DNA from: Venturia oleaginea
Lineage: Eukaryota; Ascomycota; Dothideomycetes; Venturiales; Venturiaceae
DNA length: 64,000 bases
Reading direction: 5' to 3'
Assembly (NCBI GenBank): GCA_013176395.1
Contig: JABMLP010000023.1
Coordinates: 62,001-126,000, forward strand
A program made the position numbers and the translations under genes. Below, one piece after another: positions 31,947-43,096 of the stretch (positions are counted from its first letter, which is position 1; each line of letters opens with the position of its first letter). The notes below the pieces were generated by a model. The model was not told where the DNA came from. It made no database searches and worked only from the letters and a program-made list of their open reading frames with translations.

Positions 31947-33463
31947 ATGGGATTCGTGCCAAATGGGCCCGCTTCTCATGCACCCGTAGCACCGAATACC
32001 ATTAGTTGGGCTACGCTTGCTCCGACGATAGCCCTTACGTGTACTGCTTTTGTCGTCGTCCTTTTGCGATTGTACACTCGGAGAGAGCTGATACGACACA
32101 TTGGCCGAGAGGACTTTCTGATTTCCCTGTCCATGGTTCGTCGCCCTCAATAACCTTGTCGAAGCATTTCTTGTGCGACCTTGATGATCGAGACTGACGA
32201 AATGAATGGCAGATTTTGAGTTTTGCTTACATGGGCATTGTGGCGGCGCGTGAGTAACGTCTCCTTCTTTTTGCTTGGTTTACCCTGGGCATGTTATTTT
32301 GTACTTTGCAATCTTGGTGGCGCAATCGAGATGATGAGATCGGGATGTTGTACTGATTTAGATATAGAGCTCAGTGTTGTTCGGACGGAGGCGCGCTCAT
32401 CGCCGGATAGAAGTATGCATGTCACGCCTACGGAAGTCAAAGTAAGCTTGGCGATCAGGATGGTGTGCAGGCCGCATTAGCTAACGGCATCACCAGCTTA
32501 TTGTTGCCGGTCAATGCATTTACCTGGCTCTCACGAACATCACGAAGGCGTCGATCGTGACTCAGTATCTGAAGATTTTCCATGACGCTAGCTATCGCAC
32601 TCTCCAGTGGGCATGCTACGTTGTTTTCAGTCTTCTTATCATGTCCTTCGCTTTGGGCATCTTCTGGGGTATTTTTCTGTGTTGGCCGGTGAGGAAGCTA
32701 TGGCAGCATGAACGGTCTGGCCATTGCGGAAATTCATTGATCTATTGGACAGCAGCGGCGAGCATAAATACGGGATTAGACTTTCTCGTTTGGGCGTTGC
32801 CTATTCCACTTATCAGGAATTTGAAATTGCCCCTCAGACAGATGTGTTGGCTTGGTGTGCTGTTCCTGGTGGGCTGCTTGTGAGTTGTCCTGTGATGTTG
32901 AGGTTTTTTGTTGCTGATCGAAGCAGTACTTGCGTGATCGGAATTGTACGCATAGTTAAAGTGAGAGATTCAGCATCTCACCACCTTTTTGCCAGTAAGC
33001 GATCCCTTCATCCTACCAAACACTTGACTCCAATGACCTTTCCAAAAAAGAATCTGCCGGGACATCGGTAACGTGGAGCGCCGTGGAGGCTAATGTGGGC
33101 ATTGTTTGCGCATCATTGATCTTGATCAAGCCTTTGCTTGAGAAGTTTCTCCCAAACATGCTCTCATCGTCGGCACCATCAAGGAGGAATTTACATCTGC
33201 CAAACTTTCACTCCAATGGCACCGCCAGTAATGTGTGGACGTGCGCGACGGGGCGCAGGAGCACCATGTCGGATTTGGATAGAGAGTCGGCAGCTCCAGG
33301 TGTCAACGTGAGGGTTGAGACGACGCAGACGTCGGAAAGCAACAGAACATCGGAAAGTCAGGAGAGTGATTTGGGGCTGAATGCACCAGAAACAGCGAAG
33401 GCTTGGACAAAGGTTTGGGATGACCAGGACAGTATAAGGCAGCTGCAGGAACAGCATAGATAG
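31947..33463 (+). CDS. Rhodopsin-domain (SAT4/PTH11-like) seven-helix membrane protein
   Basis: Six exons keep phase: 31947-32135, 32213-32249, 32362-32441, 32497-32879, 32927-32994 and 33051-33463, giving 389 residues. The third exon and its acceptor are the least certain part. The layout is that of the fungal rhodopsin-domain family: a short outside N-terminus, a first helix (WATLAPTIALTCTAFVVVLLRLYTR) followed by REDFLISLSM, an ALTNITKASIVTQYLKIF helix, a Cys-bearing loop with a CWPVRKLW motif, a LDFLVWALPIPLI helix with the typical Asp and Pro-x-Pro, and a last helix GIVCASLILIKPLL. A Ser/Thr-rich cytosolic tail of about 110 residues follows. Some relatives (Pth11) act as plasma-membrane sensors; most are uncharacterised. 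Ligand and partner are unknown here. Confidence 0.8.
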
Positions 33464-33653
33464 AAAGACGATTTGAAGATTGATGAGGAAATGAAATGGA
33501 GTAGAGGTCTAAACTTCTAGCCGAACTCAAAAGACTCTGGGCACGTGACGAGATGAGCGGAGTAGCGTATGCATTTTAGCAGGGTCCGTCTCTGTAATCT
33601 ATGGGTGGTGGTGGTGAGTTGGTCTGCTTCCACTTGAAACCAGTACCACGAAA

Positions 33654-34624
33654 ATGCCCCCAGCTCGTCTCATGGGGTCCTTAAGGGCTATCATGACATT
33701 GTCCATATGCTGCGGGTCGACAATTCGACCATCAAGTCAAGCTCTTCGATACCTACGCGCCGTCAATTCTCCCGCCAAACCATCTATACTTTTTGTCCGA
33801 CATGCCTCCCATCAAGCCCAAGGTCGAGCCAATGGACCCAAGGCCACGGCAGGAAGACGACTAGGTGCCAAAAAGAGTGGTGGTATGCAGTAACAAATCT
33901 CGAAGGGCACACGAGGACAATCCACTCACTTCCCTGCATAGAACAATTTGTCGTACCGGGAAACATCATCTTTCGTCAACGCGGTACCAAATGGTTTCCA
34001 GGCGAGAATTGCGATATGGGCCGAGATCACACCATCTTCGCAACTGAGACGGGATTCGTCAAATACTACCGCGATCCCGCTAAACATCCTAAACGACAAT
34101 ACATTGGTGTTGCTTTTGAGCGAACACAAACACTTCCCACACCACCCAATGCTGCTCGGAGGAGGAGATTAGGCATGTTGGCTGTCCCTAGGAAAGAGCC
34201 AGAAGCTGTTGCTACAGCGCCTGTACAAATGCAAGGATTAGTACCTCGACCAGCACCTGTCGTCCTTCATCATCAGCTTCCATCCTTGGTCAGGATGAGT
34301 GAGGCAGAACAAAAAAAAGAGGCTGAGGACGCTCTCAGTGCTTTGGAGAAGACGGCAGAACCGAAGCGATCTAGGCGTGGTAATATCATAGTACCCAAGC
34401 CGATACAGACAAGAGAAGGGCACCCACTGACAATGACATCGAAATACATGTTCCGAGAAACCAATGCTGAGATTGGTCGGGCAGCCGAGAAGGCTGGTGT
34501 GCAGGTCAGACCGTTTGTGAGGGGAGACAGATTCTTGGCATGGAGGAAGAACACTGCCAGGAGGGCCAGGGCCGCTGAGAAGAAGAAGATGGGTGGTAAG
34601 AAGGGTGGCAAGAAGAAGAAGTGA
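33654..34624 (+). CDS. MRP7: Mitochondrial large-subunit ribosomal protein bL27m
   Basis: Two exons, 33654-33882 and 33942-34624 (59-bp intron), give 303 residues. The N-terminus is Arg/Ser/Ala-rich like a mitochondrial targeting peptide. The mature bL27 core begins [20 protein letters not shown], with the family's RLGAKKSGG just before the intron, then [38 protein letters not shown]. In bacteria the protein N-terminus reaches the peptidyl-transferase centre. As in yeast Mrp7, there is a long fungal C-terminal extension, Lys/Arg-rich at the end ([14 protein letters not shown]). The second Met, 21 bases on, is an alternative start. Confidence 0.92.
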
Positions 34625-34875
34625 GGGATATTGTAGCATATTTGTAGGATTTTGTATCAATGATCACGAAGGCCAAAAGCTCCCTGCTGAAGACGATATT
34701 GTTGCTTCCACAGACAAACAGCAATTCAAGATATGCGCTGCGTGACTGTATGAGCACAGAAATTCTGTTCATCAAGTTACTGAAGCGATGTATTCCAGTC
34801 GACGTCGTAGCGCAATCATGCCCATCTTCAGATGGCTCAACGCTCCAATCTCTACCACAAAGCACTACCACCAAG

Positions 34876-35094
34876 CTACACCACATCCCACATCCAAGCC
34901 CAATAGCAGTAAACCAAGGCGATGACCTGCAGCGAGCAATCCAGGTACAGGAAACTGCCTATGCCTAGTACGATCCTGCAGTCGATGAAATCAGTAGCCA
35001 GCATCCAGCCACGGGGATCATCCATAGGGCCAAGATCGTCCTCGTCATCCGTCCGGGCCCGGCGCATTCCTGAATTTGCTCGGGATGAAAACAT
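34876..35094 (-). CDS. Small membrane protein with acidic N-terminus (tentative)
   Basis: This 72-codon ORF starts from an ATG. It begins Met-Phe-Ser-Ser-Arg with a basic stretch, then has an acidic DDEDDLGPMDDPRGW segment, then a hydrophobic segment of about 30 residues rich in Ile/Leu/Tyr/Trp (FIDCRIVLGIGSFLYLDC...IALVYCYWAWMW) that could form one or two membrane helices. A structured acidic-then-hydrophobic order is unusual for a chance ORF. It sits between bL27m and AIM6, both on the other strand. No family is recognised. Confidence 0.38.
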   Translation of the reverse strand: MFSSRANSGMRRARTDDEDDLGPMDDPRGWMLATDFIDCRIVLGIGSFLYLDCSLQVIALVYCYWAWMWDVV

Positions 35095-35211
35095 CCTTCA
35101 TGAACCTTTCCATTATTCCTGTTGCTTACTTCATCTCGTTCCATTCCCTCTCATATTGTCTCGTTGATCTTTTGTTCGTGTCGTTTTCTGCCTATGATTG
35201 AAGTTGTCAAG

Positions 35212-36319
35212 ATGAAGAATTCGGTTTTTACCAATCTCGTATCGTCGACGTCGTTGTTGGCGTGCGGGCCGAGGGCTTATGCCATTTCGGATACGCTTCA
35301 GAATATTTTGGCGAATACGCATAAGAGTGATCTTTACACTTATCCTACTGATTTGACGAGGGGGATTATTCCGGTATGTTATTTCTTTGTTTTCCTTCAT
35401 TGAGATTCTCCTATTGTGGAATATCAGAACATGTCGACTTAGACTGATCTTGATGTCTAGAAACCGTTCCATTCGCATAACGACTACTGGAGGGATTTAC
35501 CCTTCTATTCTGCTCTGAGTGCGGGGGCAATCTCGGTGGAAGCAGATGTGTGGTTAATCAACGGAACACTCTATGTACCGTCTCTCCAATTCAATCGCAA
35601 AACAAGATCTAAGTGAAGAACAGGTCGGCCACGAACTCTCAGCCCTGACCCAAGAAAGAACCTTCACATCCCTCTACATCGACCCAATCCTCGACACCAT
35701 AAAACGTCAAAATCCAACCACCCAGTTCGTCTCCTCCTCGAAAACAAAAAACGGCGTCTACGACACCGATAGCGGTCAAACCCTCTACCTCTGGATCGAT
35801 CTGAAAACCGACGGTCCGACGACTTGGCCAGCCGTTCTATCTGCCCTCGCTCCCCTAAAGGACGCGGGATATCTATCGACGACAGATGGAAAGAATATCA
35901 CACGTGGTGCCGTGACGGCCATCGGAACAGGGAATACACCAACATCCTCCTTCATCCCCCAAGACCCTGCCTCCCCTTCAAACCCGCGCTACATCTTTCT
36001 CGACGCGCAATTATCAACATTGAATACGTCGGCTGGTATAAACATCACCTCTCTAATCACCCCAATCGCCAGCGCCCAATTCTCAGCCCAATTCGGAAAG
36101 GTACTCACGGAGGCTTTAAACTCGACCCAACTTGATTTACTCCGCAGCCAAATCTCTCTCGCAAAGAGCCGCGGTATTGGAGCCAGGTACTGGGATCAAC
36201 CAGGCTGGCCATTGGGGACAAGAAATGCCATCTGGAGAACACTCCTCGAAGAGGGCGTTTCCCTCCTAAACGTGGATGATTTGGAGGGGGCGGCTGGGTT
36301 CTGGGAGAGTAGGGGATGA
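35212..36319 (+). CDS. AIM6: AIM6-like protein (PLC-like phosphodiesterase fold)
   Basis: Three exons keep phase: 35212-35373, 35461-35574 and 35624-36319 (introns 87 and 49 bp), giving 323 residues; an ATG 18 bases earlier is also possible. The N-terminus resembles a signal sequence ([19 protein letters not shown]). The TIM-barrel start of the PLC-like phosphodiesterase superfamily is visible as [32 protein letters not shown], which carries the His-Asn-Asp and Glu-x-Asp residues. The second His block is GHELSAL; later come [11 protein letters not shown] and the C-terminal [35 protein letters not shown]. Yeast AIM6 is named for altered mitochondrial inheritance; its reaction is unknown. The ORF ends shortly after the conserved part. 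Confidence 0.87.
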
Positions 36320-37202
36320 CTATTCGGATGGCCTGGCCTTTTTCTACGACGACGTGGGGATGAGCAAAGGGGCCCCTTGGAAACTGAGGAATATCATGAG
36401 TGGGAGATTCTTTGTTTACTGGTTATTGGGGGGTTTGTTGTGCTTCAGCAACAGCGGCAGCAGGAGCTGAAGGGAAAATAATAGGGGATATATCGGCTCG
36501 ATATACGTAATTACATTTTTGATCATTAGAGGCTTTTCAATTCTTTGGCTTTCACGTCTGAACAGAGACGATGCCGAAAATTGTCAAAAGGAGGGTACGG
36601 CAGCTAGAAAGAAATATCCATCCTTGAAGTCGCAGGAATGTTGGTGAGATACTTTTTGCGCCACACATGAGTTTGAAAAACTGCCAGAAAAGATTTCAGC
36701 ATGATTGCTCTCAGCGTAAAATAAAATTGTCCTTGGCATTTCATCAAGATGGCAATGAGCAAGCTCTCTCACATTCGAGACTCACAGCAACAACGAGATA
36801 GGAGGAAGACAAGACCTGATTTTCAATTTCAAACACGGTAATAATGTGTATTTTCCCGCTCCAATGCCAACGCTGGGTCTAAGATACATATAGCTCCATG
36901 GCATGCCAACTGACATCCTTTCCAAGCAACATCATTAACCCAGACGGACCTACAAAGAAAATAATAAAAAGACCATATCGAACTGTCGCTACTCGCTGCA
37001 ATGCCTGAATGTATATCCATTACAATACCAATTTTTAGCCAATGTCGACGCCAATTCCTACACATATCCTATGCTCCCACGCATCCTTCTCATTAATCAA
37101 CATCGCGGAGCAAACCACAACGTTGGCGAATAGAAGAGTTGCTCAAAGTAAAGACAGAATCACCTGTTCCCAAACACATCCCGGCACATGCAATCATCAG
37201 TC
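36320..37202. other. Intergenic, convergent 3' ends
   Basis: This lies between the convergent AIM6-like and coiled-coil genes. Short ORFs only. Confidence 0.5.
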
Positions 37203-39947
37203 CTACTCATCAACTCCTTCCATCGTAGCATGATAGTTATGCTGACGAGTCGGAGAGCTGTCCATGACAACGCCAGAGTCACGATGGTCTTTGCCATTAC
37301 GAAGATTGTAAGAGCGATGGAGAGCAGTCGTGGTGGTTGTCTTGTGTGCCTTCGCCTTCTGCACTGATGCCAGTTCAGGTGTGCCAACCATAGTGTCATC
37401 GACGTCATCAAACTCCACATCACCGTCCTCGCCAACTGGAAGAACATCGCGTTGAAGTAAAAGCTGCGACACCTCCTGAGACACCTGGGAAATACGTTGG
37501 TTGTGTTGACCCACGGCGTCGAGAAGGGCTTCGTAATGACGATTCTTCTTTTCAGAGGTGGCGTATTTCTTGCGAAGCTGTCCGAGATCGTCTTGAAAAT
37601 CAGTAATCGCACCATCCTTCTCCTCGACCTGGGTGGTGAGTCGGTCGATGTTCTCACGGTACTCCTCGATAGTGACATTGTTCTCCTGGATGGTCATGTC
37701 GCGAGCACGTATAGTTCCCTCATGCTGTGAAATCGTGGTCTCATGTGTCTGGATAGTTGAGGTCAAGTCCTGGATCGTGGACTCGTTTTCTTCGCAAGTG
37801 GCCTCCAGTTCCGCCTTGGCAGCGTTGAGCTCCTGGACGGCCGTCGCATATTGCGCGATATTGTCCTCGTATCCTTCGATATCAGAATTGAGCGACTTGA
37901 TGGTCTCCTCCTTCTCAGCAATCAACGTCTTCAGCGCCTCGTTTTCGGCGTCAAGCTCTTCGATTCGTGTTTTGGCAGAGTCAAGATCACCCTCAAGCTG
38001 CTGATTCTCCTCTTTGAGACTGTCGGCCTTGCGATGCAACTTCATACCGGCCTCACGTTCATCAGCGATGGTCTTGTTCATGTCTTCAATGATCGATTGA
38101 CGAAGGGCCACCTCCTTATCCATTGCGGTTCCGTGGGAGTTTTCAAGTCGGGCAACAGTGGCCATGTGTTCTTCAATGAGCTTCTCCTTTTCTGCAATGG
38201 CTGCTTCCTTCAATTGTTGCTGGCCGAAGAGATCGGACTTCAACTTGTTGATCTCTAAGTTGAGGTCGCCAATCTTGCGGTGATCTTCTGCGGACTGAGC
38301 TTCCATGGTCTCGATCTTGTCGTTGGCTTCATCCAAAAACCGTTCGGCTTCCTCTCGCTGGTGCTGCTCAGTCTCACGTCGTCGCCGCAACTCTGTGATA
38401 CCATCGATCAAGGCGTCGGTGTTGATGCCGGCATCCAAGAGTGTATCGCCAGCCTTCTCCTGGACTTGAGTAGCTGACTCAAGCCTCGATTGGAGATAGG
38501 CAATTTGGTTGTCCTTCTCTTGTTCGGATTCCAGTCGTGACTGGTTGACTTCTTCTATTATCTGCTGCATGTCCGATATCTGTTCACCGTGCTCTGACTT
38601 CAGCTTGGAGATTTCGTCCTGAAAGCTTTGGATGGCATTTGCAAGTTCCTCTTCTTTGGCAGCCCGAGCGGCTCGGGACTCTTCGAGCTCGTCCTGCAGT
38701 TGGACTTTGTCTCGCAGCAAGGAATCATTGTCTCGATCTAGAGAATCCTTGAGGACATCCTTTGCATCCAAGGTGTCCTGAAGGTCGACGAGTTCGGTCT
38801 TCAACTCCTGTTCAGAAATTGTCATAGCATCCATTTGTTGTTGGAATGTCTGAAAAAGTTCGACCATATACTCGAGTAGCTTTTCATTAGTCATATTGTC
38901 AAAATATTCGTCCGAGAGCAGTTCGATTCTGCTCAACTCGGTCCGAGCAGTGATGAAAGCTTCGTGGATTTTCGAGACAATGTCCAGCATGTTGTCGCCC
39001 TCTACTGGAAAACCGATATTGCGTAAGCGAATATGGAGGCCCTCCACTTCCTTGGTCAATTGGGCATGGACCTCGCCCGCTTTGAAAAGTTTCTTCTGGT
39101 AGTCATCGGCGATGGCCCTACACGAGACATGGTTTGGATGGTGTTGCGTAAGAACTCCGTCAGTCGCGCGAGCGACTGCGCTCTCATTATGAGCGGTGAT
39201 GTCCATGACCTCTGCCTCATCCATAGTGTGATCATCAAACATGTCCTCTCCGTCATCGTTTGGCTTATAGTTTCGATGCTCGGCAATCTCACTCTCCAGT
39301 CGGGCCTTGTCACGCTTCAGCTGCTCGATCTCATTGTCCTTGTCTTGATCCAGTGTGTTGGCGACTCCCATTTGTTGACCCGCCTCGCGGTCAAACTCCA
39401 GCTCTTGAATACGGGCCCTGGCCTCCTTGTGCTGTTTCTGCAAAACATGCAAATGGGTAGTATATGCATTCTGTTCCTCGCTCAAGTGGTTGCGGGACAA
39501 ACGACGCTTGGAATGAGGGTCAATGGCCTCCAGAGGTGCGAATTGGCGTTCTTCGATATCACTCGTCAAGGGAGCAAGCTGGGCAGGCAATGATTTCTGG
39601 CCGCGCACTGACTTTGTAGGACGCGCAAGAGGCGTTGATTGCACCGTAGTTTCCCTCAACTGCTGCGTAACGGTTGTGGTCTGATAGACTGGTGGCGAGG
39701 AGGGGAGCACTCCAGCTGGCGACGAACGATCCTCAATGATGACTTGGACGTTTGATTCCACCTCTTGCTCCTCCTCATCTTGTATGATATCCTCGCCCTC
39801 AGTATCGACCTGTGCATTATCGGTGCGGGATCGCTTGGTTCGTGGCGCTGAAGCGCGTTGGAAGCTCGCACGTCGCTTGCGAGTTGGGCGTGCACCCTGT
39901 TGACTGTCCTTCGCGCTGGCGGCACTGGGGCGTGTCTTCGGGGCCAT
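37203..39947 (-). CDS. Long coiled-coil protein, probably nuclear
   Basis: This is a single exon of 914 residues. Residues 1-45 are basic and carry nuclear-localisation-like clusters (TRKRRASFQ, PRTKRSR), followed by an acidic stretch (EGEDIIQDEEEQEVE) and a Pro/Ser/Thr linker. From about residue 155 to 830 the sequence is almost continuous heptad coiled coil, rich in Glu/Lys/Gln/Leu/Ile, with several degenerate repeats near residues 650-780 (phrases of the type T-I-Q-x-x-E-T-T-I). The C-terminal 80 residues are polar, with Thr5 and a YNLRNGK stretch. Architecture is like spindle-pole, kinetochore or nuclear-envelope scaffolds, but I cannot assign one. The gene shares an upstream region with nothing on the other strand; CFD1 lies upstream in the same direction. 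Confidence 0.75.
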   Translation of the reverse strand: MAPKTRPSAASAKDSQQGARPTRKRRASFQRASAPRTKRSRTDNAQVDTEGEDIIQDEEEQEVESNVQVIIEDRSSPAGVLPSSPPVYQTTTVTQQLRETTVQSTPLARPTKSVRGQKSLPAQLAPLTSDIEERQFAPLEAIDPHSKRRLSRNHLSEEQNAYTTHLHVLQKQHKEARARIQELEFDREAGQQMGVANTLDQDKDNEIEQLKRDKARLESEIAEHRNYKPNDDGEDMFDDHTMDEAEVMDITAHNESAVARATDGVLTQHHPNHVSCRAIADDYQKKLFKAGEVHAQLTKEVEGLHIRLRNIGFPVEGDNMLDIVSKIHEAFITARTELSRIELLSDEYFDNMTNEKLLEYMVELFQTFQQQMDAMTISEQELKTELVDLQDTLDAKDVLKDSLDRDNDSLLRDKVQLQDELEESRAARAAKEEELANAIQSFQDEISKLKSEHGEQISDMQQIIEEVNQSRLESEQEKDNQIAYLQSRLESATQVQEKAGDTLLDAGINTDALIDGITELRRRRETEQHQREEAERFLDEANDKIETMEAQSAEDHRKIGDLNLEINKLKSDLFGQQQLKEAAIAEKEKLIEEHMATVARLENSHGTAMDKEVALRQSIIEDMNKTIADEREAGMKLHRKADSLKEENQQLEGDLDSAKTRIEELDAENEALKTLIAEKEETIKSLNSDIEGYEDNIAQYATAVQELNAAKAELEATCEENESTIQDLTSTIQTHETTISQHEGTIRARDMTIQENNVTIEEYRENIDRLTTQVEEKDGAITDFQDDLGQLRKKYATSEKKNRHYEALLDAVGQHNQRISQVSQEVSQLLLQRDVLPVGEDGDVEFDDVDDTMVGTPELASVQKAKAHKTTTTTALHRSYNLRNGKDHRDSGVVMDSSPTRQHNYHATMEGVDE

Positions 39948-40519
39948 GCTGCTGTTTGACTAGACTGTAGGCTCGCGGCGGCGAAGGCAGGTGGTGGTCT
40001 TGGGGAAAGGGTGTCTGGATGGGCAATGTCCAGAATAAGCCAAAATTGGAAGAGTTGTTTGGTTGTTGTTGAGGAAATGTGTTACAAAAGGAAGCAAAAG
40101 TGGTGTGGCTGGGAATTGTGGGAATACTGGTGTTGAGGATGAAAACGTGAACGTGCTCTGCCGGTAACAAAGAAATGACTGGACAAATGACGTTGACGCG
40201 TTCGGCTCGCGTCGCAACAACCAATTGGTGGCCAATGATACAGAAACACTGGTAACAATTGAAACTTGTATTTCCTTGGTAGGGAATTGACGTCGACGGC
40301 ACACAAATACAACAAGAGAATCCTTCGCAATTGTTGCGTCGAGAAAGCGCCAGCTACGTGTTCTAATGGCACGTCTTTGCCCGGGAAACCGCCACAGTTA
40401 TAGCCCCCCAAGCCTATAGCAATCTAGGCCCCTGGAAGTCCACTCTACGCGTCCAGGGATGCAATCCATTCTTTATAGCTTCTTTGTCTGCCGTTTCTGT
40501 TCTCGCAAGCACCGTTTCT
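39948..40519. other. Intergenic spacer
   Basis: This is the promoter of the coiled-coil gene and the 3' flank of CFD1. Short ORFs on the minus strand have no domain. Confidence 0.5.
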
Positions 40520-41458
40520 TCAACCTGACGTGACCATGTTCCCTTCAGACTCGCGTATCAGACTCTTAACGATGCTCTCAAAGGTAGGAGCAAGCGAGCA
40601 GCTTCTGTACTTTTCCACAAGCAGCAATCCCTGCTCTTCCGGCGCCCTGCTCCCCTCTTCTGTGCCAAATTTGACGCCTCCCACTTCGGTCCCGACAGGA
40701 TAGACCGGTCGTATTCCTTCCTCAATCAATTGCACAAATGCCGGATCAATAGGGACACAACCCAAGAACGGAACTTCAAACTGTTTTGCCATGGCCTCTC
40801 CTCCTCCTTTCGAAAACACATTGGTGCATTCCCAGCAGTGCGGACACACAAATCCTGACATGTTCTCGATGACTCCGAGAACCCTGACATTGACCTTTGT
40901 GCAAAAATTCAGTTCCTTCTTCACATCTGAGGTAGAAATGGCTTGCGGTGTTGTCACAACAACTGCACCAGCTAGTTGTTCTGGCCGGCAATCTTTGTGT
41001 ATCGTCTCCATGAGAGAGATGTGTTCGTCCGAGGTTCCGGGAGGTGTATCGATCAATAGATAATCGACATCTTCGTCCCACATGGTGTCGGTCAGAAACT
41101 GCCGCACCATGGCTGTTTTCTTCGGACCGCGCCAGATGACGGCCGTGGAGCGTGAGGAGAGGATGAAGCCTAGGGACATGCAGGCTAGCGCCCCGATATG
41201 TGTTGAACTGCCATTGTGCGCTTTTTTTGCACCATGAACGGCTACCGGGACAAAACCACCTGCTGCTTGTGTAACTTTCTTCTCTTCTATGCCAAAAAAT
41301 CGTGGGATGTTCGGCCCTGTCAAGTCCACGTCCAGTACACCCACCGATTTGCCTTGTAGAGAAAGTGATAGCGCTAGCTGTGTGGTGACACTGGACTTTC
41401 CAACGCCACCTTTCCCACTGAGCACGAGGATTATGTGCTTGACGTCTTTGAGTCCCAT
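40520..41458 (-). CDS. CFD1: Cytosolic Fe-S cluster assembly factor Cfd1
   Basis: This ORF of 312 residues has no intron. Cfd1 is a P-loop NTPase of the MRP/NUBP family that forms a scaffold with Nbp35 on which cytosolic and nuclear Fe-S clusters are built. The deviant Walker [11 protein letters not shown] is at residues 14-23, the switch regions follow ([30 protein letters not shown]), and the Cys motif CPHCWEC supplies the bridging-cluster ligands. The short N-terminus without the Cys-rich extension separates it from Nbp35. The GFxCPxC arrangement and the ENMSGF block are diagnostic. The C-terminus after residue 255 is polar, with an extra acidic insert. Confidence 0.95.
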   Translation of the reverse strand: MGLKDVKHIILVLSGKGGVGKSSVTTQLALSLSLQGKSVGVLDVDLTGPNIPRFFGIEEKKVTQAAGGFVPVAVHGAKKAHNGSSTHIGALACMSLGFILSSRSTAVIWRGPKKTAMVRQFLTDTMWDEDVDYLLIDTPPGTSDEHISLMETIHKDCRPEQLAGAVVVTTPQAISTSDVKKELNFCTKVNVRVLGVIENMSGFVCPHCWECTNVFSKGGGEAMAKQFEVPFLGCVPIDPAFVQLIEEGIRPVYPVGTEVGGVKFGTEEGSRAPEEQGLLLVEKYRSCSLAPTFESIVKSLIRESEGNMVTSG

Positions 41459-43096
41459 CCTCGGAGATGCAATGGAGACGCGATAGCGGGGCGAGGATTG
41501 TTGTGGGGAGGACGGCTGAGGGTTTCAGCTATCTTGAGAGGTTCAGCCGGGTTCGAGCTGTTGGGAGGGTATGGTTAGGCAGTATTGGGTCCTCAATGTC
41601 ATGGTGTTGTGGAGTTTTGCTTGACCTGACGAATGACGCTGAGAAATCCAAGGCGATATCCGATATCGAAAGGGTCCAGCTGCCTGAGTAATTGAAGATC
41701 TGCCCCTGACTGACAATTCTCCGTCCTCATCAACGTCCAACCTCACTGTTCTCATCGATGCAAGAGTATCTGTTGACATAAAACTCTTTATTTCATGATA
41801 TTCATCCTTGGACAACTCTTCACACCAGCAGAACCGTGCAGTAGAGTCAAATCCCGTCTCAAGACCTCTTCGCTCCCAAGACGAGCGATATGATCTTCAG
41901 CCTGGAAAGTGCGACGTCCTGTTACAATGCTCCCACAGACCAACTAGGTAGAATAAAAGATCAGAGGCGTACACCGATTGCCGTTCTTGGCATCTCCGCT
42001 GTCACTTGTCATGCCTGTCACTCCAGATTCAGATACAGCCGTCTTTCTCTGACTTGCGAATGTTAGCATTAGTAGCCAACATGTGCTTTAAAAGGGTTGA
42101 TTACTAATATTGCGAATTCACTCTGTTCTTAGCAAGGACGACATGTGAATGCGTAAAACACGAGAAACATATATTAGTTGACCACATCAATCATGAGTGG
42201 CAATCAGCATGAGCAACTCCATTGCTATTTTTCACTTTTTTCGCTCTATTTTCATGGTCCTCTTGTTTCCAGCATCGGAAGGCCCTTCGGCATCACACTA
42301 ACAAGGGCTAGCCACCTTGGATGCAATGGATATCCGGCGCAGCAGGCCCCAAACTCGAAGACCATCTCCGAAACCAACTTCGCTGCTGTCTACCTCTCCA
42401 CTATCAAATCGGCATTTTCAACGAACAACACAACCGCGAGATAAACTGCTGTTCATGTACGAGATTGCACTGCGGGAACAAGAAAGTAACGCATGTTTCT
42501 GTGTCAATCAGTGAAATTGAATTGGGATGTTGGACGGCAGGAATTCCAGCTGAGGATCCGTATGTATGGCATTGAGTGGAGACAGACCGGTTCTTTCTAT
42601 CTCAAACCTTCCCCCAAAAGACGGTCTCTGATTTCAAGATCGATATCGCCAATTTTCTGGCTATCTGAATATGAAGATTTGCCAGAAACTTATCGATTTC
42701 GATTTCGGATCAAGGGATTCTATCGTGTGGTATAACTTCGCCCTCAGTAAGAAAAAAAGGAAATACGGGTTACGGCTATGCACTGGGTATGCTCTGCTAA
42801 CTGGTTGTGTAGGAAACGTGGCCGAATGTTTGAAGAAACGAAAGATTTCGGTTGCTAGACATGGCTGCGTATCGCAATAAGACAGAGAGTTCACAGAGGC
42901 CCTTGGAACATTTGAAGAATTCCTGGTCAAGATGAATTCTTTTCGTTTTGGTTGGCGATAGTTTCGTGTGATTGAAGTAGAGATTGTCGCTGAAGTCGAG
43001 ACTGATTTGGTTGATCGGGATCTGTACTTAGCATTCATCAACGTATTTTCTTCTTCATCGTCGTTATACATAATCCGTGAAATTTGTACACATGAG
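41459..43096. other. Intergenic region
   Basis: This is 1.6 kb upstream of CFD1. Plus-strand frames at 42178-42735 overlap each other and lack domains, splice sites or codon bias that I can support. Confidence 0.4.

Noticed and set aside
39033..39593. Plus-strand ORF of 186 codons
   Set aside because: Antisense to the coiled-coil gene; Leu/Val-rich reading of Glu/Lys/Gln codons.
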